Below are positions 1 to 11,469 of a DNA stretch of 64,000 nucleotides, piece after piece (the first letter of the stretch is position 1; each line of letters starts with the position of its first letter). The notes below the pieces were generated by a model, which did not search any database, had not been told where the DNA came from, and saw nothing but the letters and a program-made list of their open reading frames with translations. The stretch is from Cyclaneusma minus (Eukaryota > Ascomycota > Leotiomycetes > Marthamycetales > Marthamycetaceae). Location: assembly GCA_037179335.1 (NCBI GenBank), contig JAKZHN010000020.1, forward strand, positions 1 through 64,000, in the 5' to 3' direction. Made by a program: the position numbers and the translations under genes.

Positions 1-650
1 CTCCCGCTCTGTCTCGACCCCCAAAATGCAAGTCTGACCTTTGTATCTAGCTCTGGACCCAAGCATACACCGAGAATCTCCGCCTTTATCATGCCCGCGT
101 TGCTGCATACAAGAATGGCAATGTCGATGCTAAGCACATGACGGAGGAAGAGGCGGCCGCTTACGCCGATGAGCACAACATCGACGTTCCGACTGCTGAC
201 GCTCAGCTCAACAGCGAGAACCTCTCTGCCCCAGCCGCTGGTGCAGAATCCGAGGAGGCCGAGGAAGAGGCCGAAGAAGAAGAAGCCAAGGAGCCTACTC
301 CTCCCCCAAAGGCTACTCCCAAGGCCAAGGCTGGTAGCTCCCGCAAGAAGGGTGGTGCTGCTGCTGCCGCCGCCGCCGCTGAAGCTGAAGCTGCCGCCAC
401 CGAAGCCGCTGCCGCCGAAGAGTCTGCACCAACTGCCAGCGCCATTGTCCCTCCAGCCAAGGCTACCCCGGTCGTCAAAGAGACTCCGGATAAGAAACGC
501 AAGCGTGCCTCCACCAAGAAGGGTAAGGAGCCTGATGATCCAGTCGACAGCATTGAGGCCCAAGAAACCCTCGCTGTGGAGACTCCACAGTCAGCTGCGC
601 CCAAGGGCGGCAAGAAGTCTCGCGGCAAGAAGGCCAAGGTTGATGCTTGA
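1..650 (+). CDS. HMG-box-like chromatin protein, 3' part (5' end outside the window)
   Basis: The last exon appears to start at 51, right after an intron that ends in ctag (48-50), because the frame is open upstream of the first ATG (138) only as far as an in-frame TAG at 48-50. The exon opens with LWTQAYTENLRLYHARVAAY, which resembles the end of an HMG box (third helix, aromatic and basic). An acidic stretch rich in E and A follows, then an alanine run, then a lysine/arginine-rich tail (DKKRKRASTKKG, GGKKSRGKKAK) ending at 648-650. A box followed by an acidic and basic tail fits an HMGB/Nhp6-related DNA-bending protein, but the diagnostic first half of the box is missing, so the family call is inference. 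A diverged copy of this exon and its upstream intron lies at 4253-4600. Confidence 0.55.
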
Positions 651-2595
651 ATATGAGGACACGAACAAGTACCGGCATGCTCGCATTTGATTTCTTTCTT
701 GGATGTGGTCTATTACGCATTCTTTCGGTCATGGTCATTCGGCTCTCGGGGGGAAATGAGGCCAATGATGTTACATACTGGGAAAGGAGCCGGAAATGGG
801 ATTGCTTGTAAAGCTGGCCTGTCCGCATCCGTCTCGGATGAGATAGATGGCCGGAATGCCGGAATCAGGAGTTTATTGCTGCTTACGATGTTACATAGGT
901 CCAAAAATGATCATGAGTCTGCCTTTTGGGCAAGATTTTCCACACACTGATAGCTTTTCGGGCGACTTGTTGTATGTGCATGTAGCACCCCAGGAGTCCG
1001 ATCTGGATGAAAATAAATGTACCGATGTCGTGACCAGATGCGGGCATGGTCTAGTGCCACCTAAATTAGTCTGAGGCTCAGTACACCCAGGCATTTGCTC
1101 TTGCTCATCCCTTCTCCCACTGCTTGCCTTCTCGTATGCTTCATGTCTATGAGTGAGGTCCATGTACAAGCTTGTGGTCTGAAGCTCCCAGTTGACTCGT
1201 AACTCATTGCCCAACAGCGCCTGGCCATCACTTCACACCAAGTAGCTGGTACTATCGTTGTGACACACTCATAATACAGTAATCGACNCGGGGGGAAATG
1301 AGGCCAATGATGTTACATACTGGGAAAGGAGCCGGAAATGGGATTGCTTGTAAAGCTGGCCTGTCCGCATCCGTCTCGGATGAGATAGATGGCCGGAATG
1401 CCGGAATCAGGAGTTTATTGCTGCTTACGATGTTACATAGGTCCAAAAATGATCATGAGTCTGCCTTTTGGGCAAGATTTTCCACACACTGATAGCTTTT
1501 CGGGCGACTTGTTGTATGTGCATGTAGCACCCCAGGAGTCCGATCTGGATGAAAATAAATGTACCGATGTCGTGACCAGATGCGGGCATGGTCTAGTGCC
1601 ACCTAAATTAGTCTGAGGCTCAGTACACCCAGGCATTTGCTCTTGCTCATCCCTTCTCCCACTGCTTGCCTTCTCGTATGCTTCATGTCTATGAGTGAGG
1701 TCCATGTACAAGCTTGTGGTCTGAAGCTCCCAGTTGACTCGTAACTCATTGCCCAACAGCGCCTGGCCATCACTTCACACCAAGTAGCTGGTACTATCGT
1801 TGTGACACACTCATAATACAGTAATCGACGGGCAGTGATGCAAGTCTGTGTCTCCAGACTCGACCGTTCGCTGAGGGTGGAGGCTGATAGCTTGTGTTAC
1901 GGTGACACCAATCATACTAGTATGCCAAGCCCTCTACTCTACGCCAAACGCGGTGCGCGTCTCCCGTGCTGTGTTCACAACTTCACACGAAATCCCAACA
2001 CCTCGTCTTTGACCATCGCTCAACACAGCAAACCATAGCACGATGGCTGTCTCCGGAGAAGCAGATGAAAGCCTGTTGCGCGCTCCCTCGTGAGTCTTCG
2101 TTCTGTTGCAATTTGCCAAATCCGCTAGCTAATTTCTCCAACAAGGAGCGAAAAATGGCCTACCNCTGAGGCTCAGTACACCCAGGCATTTGCTCTTGCT
2201 CATCCCTTCTCCCACTGCTTGCCTTCTCGTATGCTTCATGTCTATGAGTGAGGTCCATGTACAAGCTTGTGGTCTGAAGCTCCCAGTTGACTCGTAACTC
2301 ATTGCCCAACAGCGCCTGGCCATCACTTCACACCAAGTAGCTGGTACTATCGTTGTGACACACTCATAATACAGTAATCGACGGGCAGTGATGCAAGTCT
2401 GTGTCTCCAGACTCGACCGTTCGCTGAGGGTGGAGGCTGATAGCTTGTGTTACGGTGACACCAATCATACTAGTATGCCAAGCCCTCTACTCTACGCCAA
2501 ACGCGGTGCGCGTCTCCCGTGCTGTGTTCACAACTTCACACGAAATCCCAACACCTCGTCTTTGACCATCGCTCAACACAGCAAACCATAGCACG
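651..2595. other. Intergenic region inflated by two false duplications
   Basis: This is the 3' flank of the HMG-like gene and the promoter of the POLD2-like gene. About half is artefact: 747-1287 is repeated at 1289-1829, and 1613-2164 is repeated at 2166-2717. Short open frames here come in identical pairs and are not genes. The true distance between the two genes is about 850 bp. Confidence 0.85.
747..1829 (+). repeat. Unmerged contig overlap 1 (541 bp twice, N at 1288)
   Basis: Bases 747-1287 recur without visible change at 1289-1829, separated by a single N at 1288. Exact identity right up to an N, at two further places in the next 3 kb, is the mark of adjacent contigs joined without merging their overlap. 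I read this as one genomic copy. Confidence 0.92.
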
Positions 2596-2717
2596 ATGGC
2601 TGTCTCCGGAGAAGCAGATGAAAGCCTGTTGCGCGCTCCCTCGTGAGTCTTCGTTCTGTTGCAATTTGCCAAATCCGCTAGCTAATTTCTCCAACAAGGA
2701 GCGAAAAATGGCCTACC
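1613..2717 (+). repeat. Unmerged contig overlap 2 (552 bp twice, N at 2165)
   Basis: Bases 1613-2164 recur at 2166-2717 around the N at 2165. The repeat includes exon 1 of the POLD2-like gene, so a spurious second start codon appears at 2043. Confidence 0.92.
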
Positions 2718-4282
2718 CTTCAGCGTCTTCCCTCGACATACGCTTCTCTGCAAACTTACGCCCTCCCCAAGGACAAGCATTATCAACAGCAGTATGGCGA
2801 CATGTATTTCCTGCGTCTCAGTCTGCTCAAACCCTCCGTCGAGGCTGTGGCCGAAGCCGCCTGGACCGATTTCTCTATCGGCGGCACCGTCGTGCGGAAG
2901 GTGGATCGAGTGCTGGATGTGCGACAGGGCGAGCTGTGCTGGGTTGCTGGCACTATCTACATGGAGATGGCCCTGAAGCCGAATATCCTGGACGATATCA
3001 GCAAAGATATTGATGTCACTGCGCCGCCGCCGCCTGGCAAGTTCTTTAGCGCGGGAGACAACGATCGGATTATGCTGGAGGATGAAAGTGGAAGGCTGAG
3101 ATTAGTGGGGCCGATGGTAATCCAGGAAGGACTGGTGACAGGCGTTATTGTGGCAGTGATGGGGACAGAAAATGCCAATGGCGAGTTTGACGTTGTGGAC
3201 GTCAGGGTATCGGATCTGGGCACGCAGCCAGAGAGGTGGTCGTTGTCAAGTCCGCCAGACGCTGTCAATGGGTCTTCCGAAACGAAATCAAAATCGGCGG
3301 CGAAGAAAAGGAAGCACGAAGATGACGAAGACGAAGAAATGACAGACATTTCCGATGCGAGACCCGGCAATGGGAGCAAGATAGCCTTAGTATCAGGCCT
3401 CGACATCTCCGGCATCTCTTCCTCCAACTCCCTACAAATCGATCTCCTGATGGAATACCTCCTCGGCGAGTCCCTCACACCATCCTCGCAAGACTCGGTT
3501 TCTCGCATTTCACGTCTCATAATTGCTGGCAACAGCATCAGTTCCGACGCCTCCGTCATCCCTGAACAAGCCTCCAATCTACAAAAGCACAAGAAATACG
3601 GCTACGACTCATCCGCATACAACCCGACCCCCATGAAACATTTCGACGACTTCCTCGCCACTCTCCTACCCAGCATGCCCGTCTTATCTCAACTTACCAA
3701 ATGCAAGTCTGACTTTNGGGGACAGAAAATGCCAATGGCGAGTTTGACGTTGTGGACGTCAGGGTATCGGATCTGGGCACGCAGCCAGAGAGGTGGTCGT
3801 TGTCAAGTCCGCCAGACGCTGTCAATGGGTCTTCCGAAACGAAATCAAAATCGGCGGCGAAGAAAAGGAAGCACGAAGATGACGAAGACGAAGAAATGAC
3901 AGACATTTCCGATGCGAGACCCGGCAATGGGAGCAAGATAGCCTTAGTATCAGGCCTCGACATCTCCGGCATCTCTTCCTCCAACTCCCTACAAATCGAT
4001 CTCCTGATGGAATACCTCCTCGGCGAGTCCCTCACACCATCCTCGCAAGACTCGGTTTCTCGCATTTCACGTCTCATAATTGCTGGCAACAGCATCAGTT
4101 CCGACGCCTCCGTCATCCCTGAACAAGCCTCCAATCTACAAAAGCACAAGAAATACGGCTACGACTCATCCGCATACAACCCGACCCCCATGAAACATTT
4201 CGACGACTTCCTCGCCACTCTCCTACCCAGCATGCCCGTCTTATCTCAACTTACCAAATGCAAGTCTGACTTTTGTAACTAG
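2596..4282 (+). CDS. DNA polymerase delta small subunit (POLD2/Cdc1/Pol31), 3'-truncated
   Basis: Exon 1 is 2596-2642 (start MAVSGEADESLLRAPS), the intron is 2643-2698 (gtgagt, gctaatt, caag), and exon 2 starts at 2699. The joined protein contains YGDMYFLRLSLLKP, KVDRVLDVRQGELCWVAGT and NPTPMKHFDDFLATLLPSMP, characteristic of the regulatory subunit that links Pol3 to Pol32 (OB fold plus an inactive phosphoesterase fold). A linker insert is acidic and carries AAKKRKHEDDEDEE. An unmerged contig overlap splits the frame: 3161-3716 equals 3718-4273, and the second copy carries the frame to 4282. Homology stops after about 344 residues at SMPV. Family members run to roughly 470-500, so the last ~130-150 residues are missing and the frame ends in an unrelated tail. 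Either the gene is broken here or the contig is chimeric. Confidence 0.85.
3161..4273 (+). repeat. Unmerged contig overlap 3 (556 bp twice, N at 3717)
   Basis: Bases 3161-3716 recur at 3718-4273 around the N at 3717. Both copies include the point where POLD2 homology stops (3681 and 4238), so two contigs support that junction, although they may share reads. Confidence 0.92.
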
Positions 4283-4582
4283 CCTTGGGTTGAAGCCTGG
4301 AAGGAGAACCATCGCCTCTGGGAAGCCCGCGTCATTGCATACAAGGATGGCATTGCAGCGAAGAAGCTTGCACGTGAACGTGCGATCCCGGATGTCAATG
4401 CGGCATATGAGAAAGCGATGGCGGCGAATAATACTGCGGATATGGATATTTCGCCAGATTTGAAGGTCGATTTGCAGAGCTATGATAAGATGTCGTGGGA
4501 GGAAAGGTTTGCGGTTCAAAATGCGGAAAGGTTGACGATTCAAACTGCGATCCAGGAAGTCAAGGCGGCATATGTGAAAGCG
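4283..4582 (+). other. HMG-like exon fragment in frame with the methyltransferase
   Basis: Reading from the ctag at 4279-4282, the frame gives PWVEAWKENHRLWEARVIAY, clearly related to LWTQAYTENLRLYHARVAAY at 51-110. The 25 bases before it (gcaagtctgacttttgtaactag) also match the intron end at the left edge of the window. This is therefore a duplicated last exon plus intron end of an HMG-like gene. It follows the POLD2 break and runs in frame into the methyltransferase. Whether it is translated is unknown. Confidence 0.6.
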
Positions 4583-5801
4583 ATGCCGGCGAATAATACT
4601 GCGGATTCAGCAACTGAGAAATCGGAGCGCGAGGGCTCGACTACGAGTGTGCGGTCGAGTGTGAGGTCGAGTGTGGATGCTGATGTTCATCACTTTGGAC
4701 GGACGTATCATACGAATAAACCAGGCAGTGAGTGATTCCGGTAACTTCTTTCTTTTTTTGCTTTGTGAGAAATTCATGAGGTCGAGGCTGACAATGTTCT
4801 TTCTAGAATACTTTATGCCCGACGATGACAAGGAGCAAGAACGACTATTTCTTCAACATCATTTGTTTTGCTTGACTTTTGGCGACAAGTTGCATCTGGC
4901 GCCTATTGGGGATAACCCTCAGAGGGTGCTGGATTTTGCCACTGGGAACGGAATCTGGGCTGCTTATTTCGGTAGGTGGATACAGGGGCCCTGGGATGAA
5001 AACAATGAGGCTAATTTGGGGAAGCGAAGCAATATCCTTCTGCCCAGGTTCTCGGTAGCGCTTTGAGTCCTATTCAAGCAGACAAGTGAGTTCAGTCCAG
5101 AATCAGCTACCCATCATTGCACTCGACGAAATCTCACGAGAACACACAGCATACCGCCCAACTGTCAATTCGAAGTCAGCGACGCCGACGAGAAATGGAA
5201 CTACAGCCAGCCCTTCGACTACGTCCACGGCGGCACCATACTCGGCTGCTTCAAAGACCCCAAAAGCGTAATCTCGCACGCCTTTCACGCGCTCAAACCC
5301 GGCGGCTATCTCGAGATCCAAGACATCTTCATGCCCCTCTGTGGGTTCGACGACAGTTTCTCCGGCACACATCTGCAAGGCTGGTCCCGCGCCATGTGGC
5401 TGGCTGGTGCTGCAGCTTTGGGGAGACCGTGTGCTAGAAGTGGAGATTACAAAGGATATATGGCGGAAGTGGGCTTTGTGGATGTTGTGGAACAGCATTT
5501 TGCTTGGCCGGTTGGGACGTGGGCGGAGGGGGAACATCAGAAGGTGTTGGGGGCGTGGTGTAAGGGGGTTTTGCATATTGGGTTGCATGGGATGAATGAG
5601 AAGCTGCTGACGAGGAGTTTGGGGTGGAGTGAGGAGGTGGTGAAATGGGTGTTGGCGGATGTGAGCAAGGAATTGACGGATTTGAGATATAGGAGGATTC
5701 ATGCTTATGTCAATGTGTAAGTGTTGTGCTGGGGAATTTTCATGTGTGGATTTACTGACTTTCTCGGTAGGGTGGTGGTTTATGGACGGAAGCCGATGTA
5801 G
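4583..5801 (+). CDS. LaeA-like class I SAM-dependent methyltransferase
   Basis: Five exons: 4583-4727, 4807-4971, 5025-5085, 5150-5716 and 5771-5801. The joins give 322 residues with canonical gt/ag ends and branch sites (ctgac, gctaat). The N-terminus is Ser/Thr-rich, then comes HHFGRTYHTNKPG, the EQERLFLQHHLF helix, SAM motif I VLDFATGNGIWA (about 89-100), a post-I strand VLGSALSPIQ, QPFDYVHGG, and the ALKPGGYLEIQD strand. This is the layout of the fungal LaeA/UMTA family, implicated in secondary metabolism and development; the substrate is unknown. The frame is also open upstream to 4283 without a stop, so a longer N-terminus beginning with the HMG-like segment, or ATG 4418, is possible. 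An imprecise internal repeat (AAYEKAMAANNTAD and AAYVKAMPANNTAD) lies at 4406-4609. Confidence 0.8.
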
Positions 5802-6216
5802 AGAGTAGGGGCGGGAATGGTCATATGTGTTGGTCATCATCCGTAATCTGACGACAGACGAATTTGAATGCAATCAATGATTATGAAAATGCCTTCAGAA
5901 ACTGGTATTGTTGAACGAAGTATAGTCACTTGTGGTTAGTCACATGGAAGTCATAAAGGTTGGGTATGAAGTTGATTATGGACCTAGCAATCCCGCCCTT
6001 CGTAGCCCAGAACAACAAAGCTCGCTCTGCAGCAGAATCTTCCAGCTTACTCATACATACCATAATCCGCACATTCCCAATCTAGAGGACGTTTCTCATC
6101 CAACCCGAGCCTCCTCTCACAGTCGGGAGAATGTTGTTGATCCCACCCGAGCGTTTTCTCACAACTGGGAGAATGTTGTTGATCTCACCCGAGCGCCCTG
6201 TCATCTGTCTTCTGAG
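5802..6216. other. Intergenic region between convergent genes
   Basis: Contains the 3' flanks of the methyltransferase (plus strand) and the broken gene at 6217 (minus strand), plus a short tandem repeat at 6096-6195. No gene seen. Confidence 0.6.
6096..6195 (+). repeat. 42-bp tandem repeat, about 2.4 copies
   Basis: The unit (cccacccgagcgttttctca through gggagaatgttgttgat) appears at about 6096-6140 and 6141-6182, then partially at 6183-6195. Copies differ by a few substitutions. Confidence 0.75.
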
Positions 6217-7296
6217 CTACCTTGAACGTCTTTTCTGCTCTTCTTTCCTCCTCTGTTTCTCCTCCTTTCTCTGTTGCTTCTCAAGCCTCTTCTTTTCCAA
6301 TCTTCGCAGATTGCGAGCGACCGCATTTCCCCTCTTTTCCCAAATCTTGCCTTCGGGTTTTTCGAACCAGTACCGAGGGGCATAGTCGGGGAAGCCGAGA
6401 GGAGGACGGAATCGTGCTGGAGTGGGGTTGCTGGCGGTTCTGGAATTCTTGGCGGATTGGTTGTGATGGGCGGTGGGGAAGTCCTTTTTCTGGTCTGAAA
6501 CACCGTAGAGATCTTTCGACTGGTGTTCCTCATGGTCTTCCTCCTGATCTTCCTCCTGGTATTCCTCCGCCTCTTGAACTTCATTGTCCTCTTCGAAAGA
6601 CTCATCTTGATCTTCAGTAGCATGGTCTGGCTCTTCATCCCCGTGGTCATCATCCTCCTCATCGTCCTCTTCGAGGGGTCCATCTGCATGGGCACCAGCA
6701 GAGTCTTCATCGTCCTCTTCGGAAGAATCTTCTTGGGACGTGGCATCGGGCTTCCGCGTAACGACAGGGATCCCGGCGACACCGATATCAGAAAGGCGGG
6801 TGTTGAGAACATCGGGATTGATGCGCTCGCGATCAGCGTAGGCAATCAGCCTGAGAGTATCTTTGTAACGGTCGATGGCCTGCGTGAGGTTCTGTTCGTC
6901 GGTGTCTGTCTACCCGTTTGGCAGCCGCTGCGCGTCGCGCAGAGCAAGCGTGAGATTGTCCCAGAAGGGTTGGAAGACCTCCTGGGACTCAAACACAGTG
7001 CCATCTTCGGCCTCTGCTTCATTCGAAGTAGGATAAACCATATATCGAGGAAGCCGAGTTTCGCGTTGGCTGCGCTGTAGTCTCTTCTTGGTGGGAGGGG
7101 TGCGACGGTCTTCCACGCTTGAGGCCTTGCGTTTCAAGCCACGCGTTGCGGTTAATTAGGTGGGAGACTCTTCAACAATGGTGCTGAGAGCTCTCGCCGA
7201 GCTACGTGATGTCATCCTTTGTAGAATTCGTCGCAGGCGACTCCGAGACCCTCGTTTGGGACACGGAGTGTCGTCGAGAATGATGGGGCTAGACAT
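6217..7296 (-). pseudogene. Acidic/basic nuclear-type protein gene broken by two in-frame stops
   Basis: One continuous minus-strand frame runs from ATG 7296 (MSSPIILDDTPCPKRGSRSR) to TAG 6217-6219, about 360 codons. It is interrupted by TAA at 7156-7158 and TAG at 6910-6912. Coding character is obvious on both sides of each stop: a Lys/Arg-rich start, RLPRYMVYPTS, a long acidic segment with KDLYGVSDQKKD, then FPDYAPRYWFEKPEGKIWEK and a basic coiled-coil-like tail (RRLEKKRLEKQQRKEE). No intron with plausible splice sites removes either stop. Both stops are what CAA and CAG become after C-to-T change, as in repeat-induced point mutation, but sequencing error cannot be excluded. The intact neighbour at 7591-8538 shares the DLYGVSD motif and composition, so this may be its decayed paralogue. 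Function unknown. Confidence 0.65.
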
Positions 7297-7590
7297 TCTC
7301 TTGGCAGTCGTGAGCGTTGTTGTGCGAGTGAGGTTGGTGTTGATGTGGTCGAGGATTGATAAGTAGGGTTCAGATGTTTGACTTTAGTACCGCGCGCAGT
7401 ATTGACCCCAGCGACGCCAACCTGAGCTACACCAGCCCCCAGTGTTGTTTGCTCGCCCAACGACGCCGGGTGGAGCAGATTTCGGCTACGCGAACATAAA
7501 TGATGGTGTTTGATGGAGGTGAGGCCGGCTAAGCGTCACCTGGGCCCCATATGGGACCCCCTGACTGCCTCACAACCATAATCCTAGGGC

Positions 7591-8538
7591 TCATTTTTTA
7601 GCCTTACGTAGTAGGCGCGATCCCCTCACTTTGGGCCTAGCATCACCCTCTTCCTGCTTACGCTTCCGCTGTCGTTCTTTGGCCCTCGCCACACGCTGTG
7701 CGAAATCTGCGTCTAAGCCTTGAAGTATAGGCTTCTGATCATACTTGGGAACAGCTGGTACCGTATCAACTTCTTCTTCTTCTTCGTCTTCAAGGATCAT
7801 GGCTGACTTCGGAGCTGGTGGGCCTTCTCTGATTTCGTCGTCGTCAAGGTCCATCACTTCTGCCTGACTGTCGCAGTCCGCGAGCCATTGTGCGACACGG
7901 GAATTTCGGCGATTGATGTGGACATCCAATTCTGTCCATGTCTTTGGGGACGGTGGGCCGGTCGCCTTGAGGTGTTCATAGACGGCGAACATCTTTCTCT
8001 TCTTCGACGGCGGGTCATCTGGAATGCTGGGTGAATCGGGAGGAGTTGATCTCTTCCGCTTGTTGTTATTTCTGCTATGCTCGCCTGCTGTCTTCTTCTC
8101 GATGGCAACACGCTCCTTCTCCCTATCCGAAACTCCGTAGAGATCTTCCTCATCTTGCTCTTCGTCTTTGTCTTCGTCTTGCTCCTTGACTTGTTTGTGA
8201 TTGCTTTGTTCTTGTTCGAGAATGCGCTTGCTTCTTCGTAGTACCTGCTTCCTGGTGTGTCGGTCTTCGGCGGCGCGTGATGGCTGGTTTTTCGCGCTGG
8301 ATGATTGAGCAAGCTTGAGCTTGCGGGCCTCGCGTGCTAGGGTCTTCTTGTTCTTCGAGCCCGGTAGTCTTCCACGACGCTTTGCACCAGGAGCAGTAGG
8401 GCGTGCAGGGGTGTTTGTAGTGGTGGGAGCTGGCTTTGAGCTGCGCAGCTTCATTATCTGTAGTCGAGTCCGACCCAGTGCTTGTGAGGGAGATGGCTGT
8501 TGGGAGTCAGCTTTGATCGTCTTGGTGTTGGAGGCCAT
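7591..8538 (-). CDS. Hypothetical AT-hook-like nuclear protein
   Basis: A single-exon frame of 315 residues from ATG 8538 (MASNTKTIKADSQQPSPSQ). The frame is open further upstream to 8742, but without an ATG. Visible parts: an AT-hook-like motif AKRRGRLPGSKNKK (about residue 52), a basic block with RRSKRILEQEQ, an acidic stretch with DEEDLYGVSDREKERV, a second basic block SKKRKMFAVYEHL, a middle part TWTELDVHINRRNSRVAQWL, an acidic run and a basic end GSRLLRKAKK. Alternating basic and acidic low-complexity blocks suggest a chromatin or nucleolar protein; this is inference and no enzyme motif is present. Its neighbour at 6217-7296 is a broken gene with the same LYGVSD motif. Confidence 0.7.
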   Translation of the reverse strand: MASNTKTIKADSQQPSPSQALGRTRLQIMKLRSSKPAPTTTNTPARPTAPGAKRRGRLPGSKNKKTLAREARKLKLAQSSSAKNQPSRAAEDRHTRKQVLRRSKRILEQEQSNHKQVKEQDEDKDEEQDEEDLYGVSDREKERVAIEKKTAGEHSRNNNKRKRSTPPDSPSIPDDPPSKKRKMFAVYEHLKATGPPSPKTWTELDVHINRRNSRVAQWLADCDSQAEVMDLDDDEIREGPPAPKSAMILEDEEEEEVDTVPAVPKYDQKPILQGLDADFAQRVARAKERQRKRKQEEGDARPKVRGSRLLRKAKK

Positions 8539-8928
8539 GACTGCGGGTTCTGGGTTGTTTTGTTGGTGCGTTTGAAGTTGTTGTGTGTCGGTATGCGTTG
8601 GTGTGATTGCAGACGGTGTTGAGGGTTGAAAGGGCTTGGAGTTGAATTGCAGACAACTGTTAGCGGCACATTCACATGTAGGTAGCTCCAGCTGCGGTCC
8701 GCCAGCCTTTAAAACAAGGCTAGGGACCCGTAAGCTGACCACTCACGTGCGCCACGTGACAAATGTTGGCTAAGCCAAATTTAATTGTTTTGCTCTCAAC
8801 CTTCTCCACTTTACACACATGCCTCGAGCTCAGTGTGAGCGTTGTTCTCGATTTCCACCGGATTCCACGCACATCCGCCATCAGAAACCCCAATACCGCA
8901 GACTCGAAGCTCGATAGTTACCTCCAAG
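8539..8928. other. Divergent promoter region
   Basis: Separates the AT-hook-like gene (minus) from array gene A (plus). It contains cacgtg-type sites near 8746-8760 (cacgtgcgccacgtgac), which could bind a bHLH or bZIP factor. No gene seen. Confidence 0.45.
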
Positions 8929-9340
8929 ATGCCGCCTCGTCCGCTTCCCCAAGATCCAGAATACAGAGCTCATATGAGAGTCCGCAGTGAAATTCACAGG
9001 CTTGCATTAGCGGAACCAAAAGTACGAACCCCTCGCTACGAATATGAGCGTCGATCGGCACTCTCCCGTTATTCCATGGAGAGGAGAAGGGCAAAGTACT
9101 TTGTGTCGTGGGAATGCTGGATGCTTCTTATCAACTACGAGATATGGGTAAACATGTGTAAGTCCACCGTCTCTTGGACACCAGCTGTTACCCAGGCTAA
9201 CATTCACAGGGTGGTCTCCGGATGAACCAGAGTGGCCGTTGAAGTACCTCTGGCAACAGCATATCTGGGGTCCCCACGAGAAGTTCCTGAATGACTTCCC
9301 AGAGACCAGACAATGCCTGGATCCCGCCTTGTTCGAGTAG
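8929..9340 (+). CDS. Array paralogue A: unknown WWSP family, C-terminally truncated
   Basis: Exon 1 is 8929-9157, the intron is 9158-9209 (gtaagt, gctaac, cacag), exon 2 is 9210-9340; 119 residues. Exon 1 is charged, with YEYERRSALSRYSMERRRAK, and ends in NYEIWVNM. Exon 2 opens WWSPDEPEWPLKYLWQQHIW and stops at 9338-9340. The other members continue for 100-250 more residues. Past the stop, DNA resembling the siblings' coding sequence can still be recognised (around 9341-9450, ccatactgcttcaacacttc), so the early stop is a derived truncation. No signal peptide, membrane segment or known domain. First of six same-strand paralogues with the intron at the identical position. Function unknown. Confidence 0.7.
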
Positions 9341-10007
9341 GACAGATTCGCCTTTCCTTCGTTTTCGAAACGCGTGTCGAGGACCTTTGATCGACTTCAG
9401 TCCAGCTCTCCCATACTGCTTCAACACTTCCATCGAGGCGAAGACTGTCGAGGCTGCCACCAAGAAGTAGGGGACATTCATCAAGGAGGAGGCAAATTCG
9501 GAGGAAGCGTGTTAGGAGAAGGCAGTCCAAGCGAAGGAAGAAACCCTCGAGGCGCAGGTCCTGGAGCTGGATGTCTAGACTCAAATCAACCCTGACCGCA
9601 GGCTTGATTCGAATGAGCAATAACCAACAATCTGCAGTCGCTGTAGTCATTTTCGATGTGAAAACATGATTCCATATAACGCCTAGGTGAAAATGCACCT
9701 GCATACTCTGTGTGTGTTATCGTAGCCGTGACACCTCAAAAGCCTCAGGTCCTACAATGGGACGAGAAAAGTCTTCATCCCCCTTCTAGACCGGGTGAAG
9801 CAATGCTAGAGACTCCTAGGCAGCCACCCGATTCGAGACCCGTGACAGATTTCGGCTATGCCTATTTTGATCGCACGCCACGTTCAGCGCTTTCTGCCAC
9901 ACACAGCCCTTGACTTCAACTTCAACTCAGCCTTGAGCACAACCACACCCACACCCACAACCAGCAAACACCGGCGCCTTTGATTTCCCCCCAAAAAGAC
10001 ATCGACA
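9341..10007 (+). other. Decayed 3' part of paralogue A and leader of paralogue B
   Basis: 9341-9560 resembles the linker coding sequence of the sibling genes but is full of stops. 9625-9645 (ctgcagtcgctgtag) matches the conserved 3' flank of the array. 9905-10007 is a CA-rich leader like those before genes D-F. No separate gene seen. Confidence 0.55.

Positions 10008-11469
<1,462 letters not shown>

Noticed and set aside
138..650. A complete 170-residue protein starting at ATG 138
   Set aside because: The frame upstream of 138 encodes an HMG-like segment matching 4283-4340 and is preceded by an intron end; 138 is most likely internal.
1389..1756. Pairs of identical small ORFs around 850-2700 as duplicated genes
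   Set aside because: They lie in unmerged contig overlaps and have no coding features.
6201..6845. 214-residue minus-strand frame rich in K, R and M
   Set aside because: A shadow of the acidic (GAA/GAG/GAT-rich) coding frame of the broken gene at 6217-7296.
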